Positions 57,392 to 64,000 of a stretch of 64,000 nucleotides of DNA are shown here, one piece after another. The stretch comes from Propionibacteriaceae bacterium. GTDB taxonomy: Bacteria > Actinomycetota > Actinomycetes > Propionibacteriales > Propionibacteriaceae. Positions within the stretch are counted from its first letter, which is position 1. The number at the start of each line of letters is the position of its first letter. The translations under genes and the position numbers were made by a program. The notes beneath the pieces were generated by a model. That model made no database searches. It was not told where the DNA came from and saw only the letters and a program-made list of their open reading frames with translations. The stretch covers positions 1 through 64,000 of the forward strand of contig JAISTQ010000051.1 in NCBI GenBank assembly GCA_031272505.1. The letters are read 5' to 3'.

Positions 57392-57966
57392 TCCGGTGAG
57401 TCCTCGTCCGTCCAACTTGAAACCTTCCACACCTCACCACGGTTTAATTCATCCACCAGTTCAACCGTGTAGATACGCAGCCACGGCTCCGGATCCCGCA
57501 CATACTCAGTGCCGTCTTTGAGCACCGTCACATCATTCGAGCCATCCACGCAAGTGAACACATAATACTCACGCACCCCGTCGGTCTCCTGCCAATCCAC
57601 CCGCAGTGTGGATAATTCCTGGCCGCCCTCAAAGTGAATACCCTCTTCCACCAGACTCTCGTTGTCTTCCAGGCAAGCGTCTATCGCAATCCCAGTCGAT
57701 ACCTTGATGCACTCGTCCTGCTGCTCCTGCGGCATAGGCCACTGGGGAGCCGCATAATGACGCTTGGTGATCTCGTTGTACTCCATCACGACATCGAGGG
57801 CGGCCTGCTCGTCCGGATCCAACGTCTCCGAAGGCGTAGGCGTGGGAGTTGGTGTCGGTGTCGGGGTGGCGCTCACCGTTGGGGTCGGCGTCTCTGAGGG
57901 TGGCGGGGTGCCGCAGCCTGCGAGCAGGGCAGCTAACAGTAGCGCAGGCAGCAAACGAAAAATCAT
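57376..57966 (-). CDS. Lipoprotein, copy B of the duplicated pair
   Basis: A 196-residue lipoprotein. The signal ends ALLAGCGTPPPSETPTPT; a Thr-Pro spacer follows, then the block SETLDPDEQAALDVVM shared with copy A. The folded domain has conserved Cys residues (EECIKV-like QDECIKVST, AIDACLEDNE, FTCVDGS, DSPECTAQ) and ends GEVWKVSSWTDEDSPEC, matching copy A. GAGGGGGGCTGG is the ribosome site. Probably works with the secreted protein. Confidence 0.8.
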   Translation of the reverse strand: MIFRLLPALLLAALLAGCGTPPPSETPTPTVSATPTPTPTPTPTPSETLDPDEQAALDVVMEYNEITKRHYAAPQWPMPQEQQDECIKVSTGIAIDACLEDNESLVEEGIHFEGGQELSTLRVDWQETDGVREYYVFTCVDGSNDVTVLKDGTEYVRDPEPWLRIYTVELVDELNRGEVWKVSSWTDEDSPECTAQ

Positions 57967-58040
57967 TTCCAGCCCCCCTCAACTCTAGGCTTTGTTGTTG
58001 TGTAAACCATACTTTTCGTCCTTCCTTCGGCGCAAATCGA

Positions 58041-58730
58041 TCAGCATCCGTCCCAGATGTGGGACAGGGCGGCCGTCACGATCACATTGTCCTCATAGTG
58101 GCGGCTGCCATCGCTCCGGGTGATCACCTGCCCGCCACACGTGATCACCCGCAACAGCCGCTCTCCGTCTTCCGCGAACAGCTCCGCAGGAAGATCCTGC
58201 TTATGGATCTGCTCCAAACCCACCACCCGGTACTGCTCCAGATAGCAGCCCCTCGAATCCGAAACCAGAATCTCCGCGCCCTGCCCGATGGTGGACAGCG
58301 GATACAGCGCGCCCTTCACTCCCCTGCCCGACACATGACCCGCCAGCAGCATCGTGCCCGCCAGATCGCCAGGCTGCGCGCCACCATCCCAGCGGCCCAC
58401 CTTCGACGGAGCCGGAATCTCCAACACCCCGTCCTCCAAGGGCACGTCCACGATCTGCGCGGAAACACCCAACGAGGGAATCTGCAAAAGCGACGGCTCA
58501 AACCTCGCCACCAAACCATCCCCCACCTGCGCCGCCCGGCCGCCATCGATCACCACCCGCGTCGAAGGGACCGGCGCAGGAGACACCCCGGCCACCGGAT
58601 CAAAGGAGTAACCTCCAGTGACCGACGGTGCCTCCTGCCCGCCAGAGGCCAGCCCATCAAAGACCATCACTCCCCCGCCCACAGCGCAAACTGCGGCCGC
58701 AGCCGCAACCAGCGCCGTAGACAGCTTCAC
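58041..58730 (-). CDS. Sortase, class E/F-like
   Basis: A 229-residue sortase with an N-terminal signal-anchor (STALVAAAAAVCAVGGGVMV). Active-site elements are TMLLAGHVSGRG (His near 131), LLRVITCGG (Cys near 198) and a late DNVIVTAAL where the catalytic Arg region lies (HYEDN preceded by SR). The start is GTG 58730 after AAGGAGGCTTTC. As first gene of the Tad operon it may attach pilus-associated or surface proteins to the wall; the large surface protein at 62340-64000, with a VDTG sorting-like motif, is the only visible substrate. Confidence 0.85.
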   Translation of the reverse strand: MKLSTALVAAAAAVCAVGGGVMVFDGLASGGQEAPSVTGGYSFDPVAGVSPAPVPSTRVVIDGGRAAQVGDGLVARFEPSLLQIPSLGVSAQIVDVPLEDGVLEIPAPSKVGRWDGGAQPGDLAGTMLLAGHVSGRGVKGALYPLSTIGQGAEILVSDSRGCYLEQYRVVGLEQIHKQDLPAELFAEDGERLLRVITCGGQVITRSDGSRHYEDNVIVTAALSHIWDGC

Positions 58731-58758
58731 GAAAGCCTCCTTCTTCCTCCTACAACAC

Positions 58759-58789
58759 AGATAAGGCGGAAACGCCCCCGAAGTGGGAC
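58759..58789 (-). promoter_or_regulatory. Promoter module P9 (sortase-Tad operon)
   Basis: Minus strand GTCCCACTTC at 58789-58780, 15-base spacer ending GCC, hexamer TTATCT at 58764-58759. Leader of about 25 bases with AAGGAGG before the GTG start. Confidence 0.78.
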
Positions 58790-58827
58790 ACCCACCCCCA
58801 AAACCCCAATATATCACCATTTACCGG

Positions 58828-59073
58828 CTATATAATGACGGTGCGACTCACCGCCGGACGGAAGCCACCCCTCGGCCCGAGCAGCAAAGTGTCCATCGCG
58901 CAGCCCCCGCCGTATGCGGCTACCTGCGTAATCATGGTGTCCCACGCGGCAACGTATTCGTCCCGGCCGGCGAGCACCGGGGGCCGAGCACTGGCCTTGA
59001 CGGTGTATAGGGTTCCTTCCGCTGTGAGTTGTCCTCCTGGTTTTCTGTTCTCCGCTGGCGTGTTCTTAGAAGC
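58828..59073 (-). pseudogene. Truncated ATPase gene remnant
   Basis: A minus-strand frame reads AENRKPGGQLTAEGTLYTVK, then ASARPPVLAGRDEYVAAWDT and DTLLLGPRGG, which is the beginning of an AAA-type ATPase up to its Walker A (expected GPRGxGKT), after which it changes to unrelated residues and stops at 58828. No acceptable start codon precedes the first conserved part. It lies in the 335-base gap between the sortase promoter and the 163-residue protein gene and looks like a gene cut by recombination. The rest of the ATPase is not in the window. Confidence 0.55.
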
Positions 59074-59557
59074 TCAGCCCGGGTTCGGAGTAGTGGAGGA
59101 AGAACTCTTCGGCGGTTTCTGGGCGGGGGCTTTGGGAGGGAAGGTTCTCTTTCGCGGTTTGCATCAGCCCCAGAAACTGGTCCAGTGTGGGGTCGCCAGC
59201 CCGGTGTCTGACTTGCCAGTTATATGTGCTGTTCGGCCAGAGGGTGGGGTCGGCGACTTCCTTCCATGTGCAGATGGTGTACATCTCTTCTCCGAAACGC
59301 ACCGCCCACTCGATGGGAGTTTTGGGGCACTGGTCCAGCCACGTCGGCTCGCCCAGCATCGCCCGAAGATCGTTCGCGGACATGCCCCGCAGCCACGCCT
59401 CCTGCTTGGACGTGTCTTGTATCTCGCCGATCCTGGGGTCGGCGGCCGCCAGCACTGTCACGTCGGCGAGAATCGGCGAGCGCGCCACAGTGGTCTCGTC
59501 TCGGGTAATGGTGATGAGTGTGCTGGCATACACGTCTGCTTCGGGCAGGTCACTCAT
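59066..59557 (-). CDS. Hypothetical protein (163 residues)
   Basis: Starts at ATG 59557, 13 bases after the first DUF4192 gene. A soluble protein with a beta-rich N-terminus (VYASTLITITRDETTVARSP), a middle EAWLRGMSANDLRAMLGEPT and an aromatic TWKEVADPTLWPNSTYNWQV. No family recognised. Position suggests it works with the DUF4192 proteins. Its stop lies inside the upstream end of the ATPase remnant. Confidence 0.65.
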   Translation of the reverse strand: MSDLPEADVYASTLITITRDETTVARSPILADVTVLAAADPRIGEIQDTSKQEAWLRGMSANDLRAMLGEPTWLDQCPKTPIEWAVRFGEEMYTICTWKEVADPTLWPNSTYNWQVRHRAGDPTLDQFLGLMQTAKENLPSQSPRPETAEEFFLHYSEPGLSF

Positions 59558-59570
59558 GTGCGGTCCTTTG

Positions 59571-60290
59571 CTATATCGTCGGCGCGGGGGGGGGCGCGCC
59601 TACGGTGTGTTTTGCTTCTATCTGCTGGGCGAGCTGCAGGAGCCGGCCTTGCAGTGCGTTGGCGTTCTCGTGGGTGAGCTGGAACAGGTACTCCACCTGT
59701 GTGGGGTCGTCGTTGAGGAGTATGCCGAGCTGCGCAAGGTCGATCTCTGACGGGTGTTCTTGTCCGAGCAGGCCCAATGCTGTTGCGGGCCGGTCTGCTT
59801 TATCGATTGTCTGGGTATTCAATGCTGCGATGTGGCCGAGGTCGAAGAGGATGGCGCTGCGTTGCGCGTCCGGCAGGGCGTAGCGTCTGGCCAGGTCTGC
59901 GCGGGTTGGCAGGCCGGAGTTGTTCTGGCCGGAGTCTGCGATAAACGCCATGGCGGCCAAAGTCAGGGAGGCTGACGGTTTCATGAAGGTGTCTTGTAGC
60001 AGTTTGCCGGTTTCGACAAACAGCTGCGGATCCGCAGACACCGCCACGCAGTGCATTTCCATTCCCGTGAACTGGCTTCGGATACCGTTGATCAGCTTCT
60101 CCCAAAACGGCTTGTCGTGGAGGACATCAGCGAGATCTGCCCGGCACACCATCTCCATCTGGTTGTCTTTGACACCGACCATCACGAGGGATTCTTCGGG
60201 CCGGAACCCGAGCAGTGTGGGCACGATGGCGACCAGCTCGTCCACGGAGGTGACCCATTGTGGTGTTTCTTGCGTGGCGCCGATGCCCAT
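59571..60290 (-). CDS. DUF4192 protein, copy 3 (239 residues)
   Basis: The hallmark VAIVPTLLGFRPEESLVMVG is present (about 20-39), followed by MVCRADLADVL, MEMHCVAVSADPQLF and a helical second half (ILFDLGHIAALNTQTIDKAD). Shorter than the neighbours by about 90 residues. DUF4192 proteins are common in actinobacteria; no activity is established. ATG 60290 with GGAGAAAACC. The upstream intergenic frame is not coding-like. Confidence 0.8.
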   Translation of the reverse strand: MGIGATQETPQWVTSVDELVAIVPTLLGFRPEESLVMVGVKDNQMEMVCRADLADVLHDKPFWEKLINGIRSQFTGMEMHCVAVSADPQLFVETGKLLQDTFMKPSASLTLAAMAFIADSGQNNSGLPTRADLARRYALPDAQRSAILFDLGHIAALNTQTIDKADRPATALGLLGQEHPSEIDLAQLGILLNDDPTQVEYLFQLTHENANALQGRLLQLAQQIEAKHTVGAPPPAPTI

Positions 60291-60307
60291 GGTTTTCTCC
60301 AGTCTGC

Positions 60308-61309
60308 CTATATTGCGGGCCCTTTGGGGGCGGGTGCCTGTGGGAGTTCTTCTTGCTGCGGCGGGTTCGTCGTGTTGTGCCTTTCGGGGATTTGGTCGAA
60401 CTTGCTGACGGTCTTGGTTTCGTCGGCGAACCAGACTTCCATCCTTTTCACGTCGTCCCACTCTGACGGCGGAGTGATTTCTTTTATCAACTGTTGGAGC
60501 AGCGGCAGCTCGGCGGCTCCGGGGAATTCGTCCCGGAGGGCCTGTATGGCCATCGACGTGATCGGGCCGCCGCTGTTCGTCCAACTGGCGAACGCGAGCA
60601 TGGTGAGCACGTTTTCGCGCATCGGCTGCGGGGTGATCTCAAGTGCCCGCAGAATCTGATACTGGTATTCTTCCGCGTTCCCCGTGTGCAGCCGCACCAG
60701 CAGGTGTTCTTTGCATGGTCTGCTGCCCATCAGGATCACGAGCTCCGCCAAGTCCGCGTCCGACAGTTGCAGGTCTTCCGTGATCAGATCCTGGGCGCGT
60801 TCCGGCCACTGTCCCCTATCGACCAGATCGATTCGGCGGCGGGCCGCCCGCATGAGGTCCGCGCACGTTTCGCGCTGCTCCTCGGAAGGCGGGGCAAACT
60901 GTTTGGCGAGCTCCGCGCGGGATGGTTTGCCGCATCCGTCGAAGCTGCTGTTTGCGGCTTGCGCGAAGCCTCCGAGTGTCAGGTTCCGGGACTGCCCGGA
61001 GAACGCCTCCTGGATGAGCGCGGCGACGGCCGGCGGCAACTCCGGGTTGGCGGACACCGCCACGTTGAACAGCGTCGCGCCGGGAAACCTTTTTTGGATC
61101 CGGTCCAGCAGGGACGGCAGATAGTGTCTGTCGCCGAAGATGTCATCGAGGTCAACCCGTGAGGTCACCATCACCATGTTTTGCCTGGTGACCGCCGTCA
61201 CCAGGCACTCTTCAGGTTTCAGCCCCACCATATCCGGAATGTGCGCGACCATGCCCTCAGCGGACGTGATCGGATGGTTCAGCGCTCGAAATCCGCTTGG
61301 TTTGCCCAT
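60308..61309 (-). CDS. DUF4192 protein, copy 2 (333 residues)
   Basis: Carries VAHIPDMVGLKPEECLVTAV, SRVDLDDIFGDRHY, LFNVAVSANPELPPAVAALI and the helical half with SDADLAELVILMGSRPCKEH and VLTMLAFASWTNSGGPITSM. Same order of segments as the other two copies, roughly one residue in three identical. Pro/Gln-rich tail ending PKGPAI; all three copies end in a similar Pro-rich -I. ATG 61309 with CTGGAGGAAACG. Function unknown. Confidence 0.82.
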   Translation of the reverse strand: MGKPSGFRALNHPITSAEGMVAHIPDMVGLKPEECLVTAVTRQNMVMVTSRVDLDDIFGDRHYLPSLLDRIQKRFPGATLFNVAVSANPELPPAVAALIQEAFSGQSRNLTLGGFAQAANSSFDGCGKPSRAELAKQFAPPSEEQRETCADLMRAARRRIDLVDRGQWPERAQDLITEDLQLSDADLAELVILMGSRPCKEHLLVRLHTGNAEEYQYQILRALEITPQPMRENVLTMLAFASWTNSGGPITSMAIQALRDEFPGAAELPLLQQLIKEITPPSEWDDVKRMEVWFADETKTVSKFDQIPERHNTTNPPQQEELPQAPAPKGPAI

Positions 61310-61326
61310 CGTTTCCTCCAGGAGTC

Positions 61327-62316
61327 CTATATCGCCGGCGTGAGGGAGGCAGGTTGGGCGGTGTGGGCTTCGCGGTCTGGTGTGCTCGAAGTGTTGTTTC
61401 CGGCCGTAGTTTGCGCGGGGGTTTGCGCTGCGGCATCCAGATTCTTTGCCGTCCATTCGCGCATCGTCTCCCACACGTTGGGATTGACAATCTGCTCGTG
61501 CAACATGTGCAACACCGGCAGGAACCGGGCGTCCGGAAACTCGGCTTCGAGTGTCCGTCTCGCTTCCCCGCTGATTGTGCCGCCGCCGTTGACCCAGCTC
61601 GCCAAGGTGAGCATTTCCAGCACTGACTCGCGAAAGATGGGAAGGCATACGCCGAGCGTGTCCAGCAGCCGGTCTTCCATGGCGGCCGCGTTGTCGGCGG
61701 ACAGGTGCCGCAGCAGGAACTCTTCGCGCACTCTAGAGTGGGAGAGCAGCATTCCGGCCAGGCACAGGTCCACGTCTGATGGTTCAGCCATGTCGAGCAG
61801 GCCCATGGCGTGGGCTGCCCAATCTTCTTTGCTGATAGGTTTGAGCTGCTGGCGGGCGGTCTGGGACAGCCCTTCCAGATGGTCGCGGTGCGCTTCGGAG
61901 GGTGGCGCGAACCGGCGCTCCAGTTCCGTTTTGGACATCCATGCGGAGTAGTGGCTGTCGTTGTCGGCGACCAGCACCATGTCCGCAAGCTGCAACTTGC
62001 AAGACGGCTCCGCGAACTTGCCCCGCACCAGGGCGTTGGCATCGTGCAGCAGTCGCGGGTCGGCGGAGATGGCCACGCAGAACACTTCCGCGTCAGGGAA
62101 CCGCTGCTGGATTCTGGAGAGCAACCCGTTGAAGCCCTTCCGGTCTTGCAGCGCATCCTCGATGTCCATTCGGGCGGTCACCGCTATGAGCTTGTCCACG
62201 GTGACCACCATCACCAGCGACTCTTCAGGTTTCGCCCGCAGCAGGCGCGGGATGGCCGCGACCAGTTCTTCCTGGGATGTTATCCGTGATCGTGTCTGTC
62301 CTGCTTCGGTGCCCAT
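61327..62316 (-). CDS. DUF4192 protein, copy 1 (329 residues)
   Basis: Begins MGTEAGQTRSRITSQEELVA and carries VAAIPRLLRAKPEESLVMVV, TARMDIEDALQ, VFCVAISADPRLLHDANALV and VLEMLTLASWVNGGGTISGE, the last matching copy 2. Tail is Thr/Pro-rich and ends SLTPAI. ATG 62316 with CACAGGAGGATCCG. It is 23 bases after the surface protein gene, so these genes are probably one transcript entering from the right edge. Confidence 0.82.
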   Translation of the reverse strand: MGTEAGQTRSRITSQEELVAAIPRLLRAKPEESLVMVVTVDKLIAVTARMDIEDALQDRKGFNGLLSRIQQRFPDAEVFCVAISADPRLLHDANALVRGKFAEPSCKLQLADMVLVADNDSHYSAWMSKTELERRFAPPSEAHRDHLEGLSQTARQQLKPISKEDWAAHAMGLLDMAEPSDVDLCLAGMLLSHSRVREEFLLRHLSADNAAAMEDRLLDTLGVCLPIFRESVLEMLTLASWVNGGGTISGEARRTLEAEFPDARFLPVLHMLHEQIVNPNVWETMREWTAKNLDAAAQTPAQTTAGNNTSSTPDREAHTAQPASLTPAI

Positions 62317-62339
62317 CGGATCCTCCTGTGTGAGCTGGT

Positions 62340-64000
62340 TCAGGCGGGAAGCGCCTGGAGGCGGTAGCGGCGGATCGCCAGGAACAGGCCGGCGGCCAAG
62401 CCGATGTCGATCAAGGCGATGCCGATGCTGATCGTCCAGGTGTTGACGCCGATCAGGCCGGTGTCCACGCTCGGAGTCTCTTCCGGGGTGTCCGCCTTCG
62501 GATCCCCGCCCGTGGTTTCTTCCCCGCCGGTGGCCTCCTCCCCGGTCAGTGTCTTTGCCGGGATGACCGACAGCAGCACCGTTTCGGTGTCGATACCTTT
62601 CACTGCGGTGTGTGTCAGGGCGACTGGGTTTTGCGGGGTGAGCGTTTCTGCGAACGTGTAGCAGCCCTCGCCGCTGGTGGCGATCAGCGCCGTCTCGTAC
62701 ACGCCGTCCACCTCCACCACAATCTGGGGGATGGTGGCGGCCGCAGGCGCGTTCGTCCAATCGACGTTCTCGCAACTGCCATCGACCGGCGGTACCGGCC
62801 CGTACAGTTCGCCCGTGATGGTGGCCCGCAGGCCGCGCAGGCCAGACACCTTCACCAGGTCCGACACCGGCTCGCCGGCCAGCCCCTGGGCGGTCTGCGC
62901 GACCGTGGAGACGTCCGGCGCGATCAGCAGCGTGGTCTCGGACGGGATCCCCAAAGGCAGCACCGTCTCGAACTCGTTCGGCTCTTCTCCGGCTTTCAGC
63001 CGCAAACTCCAGGTGACGCAGCCGCCCCGGTCGATGGTGACCGGCCCCGCCGTGTATTCGCCGCCGCCGTCCACCTCGATGGTGAGGGTTTCGGAAGGTG
63101 CCGCTTTCAGGTTGGTGATCGCGTCCCCCCATGCGGCGGCGTCAAAGTCGGCGCAGGTTTGGCCGGCTTCGATCACCAGCGGCCCATAGAGCACCGCCTC
63201 CAAGGTGCCTTTTCCTTTGAACTCGCTGACGGTGATCGTGTCCGTCACCTGGAAGGTGTTGTCGGATACCGTGGATGCGATTTGGGAAGAGATTTCCGGT
63301 TCGGGCACCAGAATCGTCTCCGTAGCCTCGCCCGGGTCGGAGCTCACCAGCGGCTCGCCGCCTAAAGTGAGATCGATCACCCACGTGTAGCAGCCCGGCT
63401 TCGCCACAGTCGCCTCCCCGGAAGTGTACGTGGAGTCCTTCTCAATGGTTTGCGGCTCATCTTGGAAGATGAGGTGCTCCGGGCTAATCAGCGCCTTCCA
63501 CGAGTCCGCCGTAATGCCGTCGCATGTCTGTTTCCCGTCCGCGTCACGGGTGGCTTTCGCCGGGCCGTACAGGCTCGCTACCGCACCCACCTGTTCTGGC
63601 GCGCCGGACGGGTCGAAGCCGCTGACGGTCACCTCGTCGGTGACGGTGTCCCCAATGTCGGCGAGCTGCTTGGATGCCACGGTGTTGATCTCCGGTAGGG
63701 ACACGGTTGCGGTCTGGGTGGGCTCGCCCGGCTCATGCTCGTACTCCCAAACCTGCACCCCGGCCGAAAGGCCGGTGAGCGTATACCCGTAGGTGAGGCA
63801 ACCCGGCTGCAACACCCGGTACTCCCCCACCCCCTCTAGGGTGGCGTCGCCCGTGTCGGTCATGTCGATCGGGCCGATAGGCAGCGTGGGCTCCACGCCC
63901 GTCCAATCCACCATGGTGCAGCCGCCCTCGGGCATCGGCACCGGCCCGTACAGGTTCCCGCTCAGGAACACCTGCGCATTGTCGTCGAACGCCAACATCC
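62340..64000 (-). CDS. C-terminal part of a large surface protein with tandem repeats (partial)
   Basis: Only the last ~550 residues are in the window; the frame runs off the right edge. It is built of repeated domains of roughly 120-140 residues, each marked by LYGP and a Cys pair: SGNLYGPVPMPEGGCTMVDW, VASLYGPAKATRDADGKQTC, EAVLYGPLVIEAGQTCADFD, TGELYGPVPPVDGSCENVDW, alternating with YTxxLxxL-type strands. The end is a sorting signal: ETPSVDTGLIGVNTW, a hydrophobic span (ISIGIALIDIGLAAGLFLAI) and RRYR. The VDTG motif in place of LPxTG suits class E/F sortases, one of which is encoded 4 kb away. Probably a wall-anchored adhesin, perhaps for mating-pair contact. Confidence 0.85.
   Translation of the reverse strand, partial: MLAFDDNAQVFLSGNLYGPVPMPEGGCTMVDWTGVEPTLPIGPIDMTDTGDATLEGVGEYRVLQPGCLTYGYTLTGLSAGVQVWEYEHEPGEPTQTATVSLPEINTVASKQLADIGDTVTDEVTVSGFDPSGAPEQVGAVASLYGPAKATRDADGKQTCDGITADSWKALISPEHLIFQDEPQTIEKDSTYTSGEATVAKPGCYTWVIDLTLGGEPLVSSDPGEATETILVPEPEISSQIASTVSDNTFQVTDTITVSEFKGKGTLEAVLYGPLVIEAGQTCADFDAAAWGDAITNLKAAPSETLTIEVDGGGEYTAGPVTIDRGGCVTWSLRLKAGEEPNEFETVLPLGIPSETTLLIAPDVSTVAQTAQGLAGEPVSDLVKVSGLRGLRATITGELYGPVPPVDGSCENVDWTNAPAAATIPQIVVEVDGVYETALIATSGEGCYTFAETLTPQNPVALTHTAVKGIDTETVLLSVIPAKTLTGEEATGGEETTGGDPKADTPEETPSVDTGLIGVNTWTISIGIALIDIGLAAGLFLAIRRYRLQALPA

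Overview
This 64 kb window is GC-rich, densely packed and almost entirely transcribed from the minus strand. It reads as part of a large conjugative plasmid or integrative conjugative element of an actinobacterium (Actinomycetota). Evidence is a MobF relaxase of actinobacterial type, an SCO6880-family type IV secretion protein, DUF4192 proteins, a class E/F-like sortase, a Tad pilus operon with the actinobacterial gene order, frequent GTG starts and leaderless starts. I see no rRNA, tRNA, replication initiator, integrase or insertion sequence, so plasmid versus integrated element cannot be decided, nor can the genus.

Layout. 1-7.5 kb: the end of a CRISPR array next to a gene for a Cas12m (type V-M, formerly V-U1) effector that lacks RuvC-I aspartate. 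It is the last gene of an operon that also encodes a solitary cytosine-5 DNA methyltransferase, a 50-residue membrane protein, a thermonuclease-like lipoprotein and a helix-turn-helix protein. Small accessory genes follow. 7.7-13.9 kb (plus strand): a 1846-residue relaxase-helicase fused to a DnaG-like primase, and a prepilin peptidase. 13.9-19.5 kb: coupling protein ATPase, DUF4192-like genes and a zinc-finger protein. 19.6-27.1 kb: a lipoprotein/secreted protein pair and a 1.7k-residue methyltransferase-helicase (DarB-like). 27.2-39.3 kb: type IV secretion operon with ArdC antirestriction protein and an unusual membrane-anchored DNase I-like/peptidoglycan-hydrolase fusion, headed by a sigma-like regulator. 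39.4-46.4 kb: a defence island (three-gene restriction-modification-like system, a possible membrane effector, tiny genes). 46.5-58.8 kb: LysM-BTAD membrane protein, complete Tad pilus operon, second copy of the lipoprotein/secreted pair, sortase. 58.8-64 kb: a broken ATPase gene, three tandem DUF4192 genes and the end of a large sortase-type surface protein.

The strongest unifying observation is a promoter-like module found nine times: GTCCCACTTC, exactly 15 bases ending in GCC, then a TTATCT/TTTTCT-like hexamer. It heads the Cas12m-methyltransferase operon, the relaxase, the coupling-protein operon, the lipoprotein pair, the methyltransferase-helicase, the secretion operon, the LysM-BTAD gene and the sortase-Tad operon. 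Conjugation, pilus and defence genes therefore look like one regulon, possibly controlled by the sigma-like protein at 38.4-39.3 kb. At four of the nine modules a start codon begins exactly five bases after the hexamer, suggesting leaderless translation. Three of these start short reading frames that run into or overlap the next start codon.
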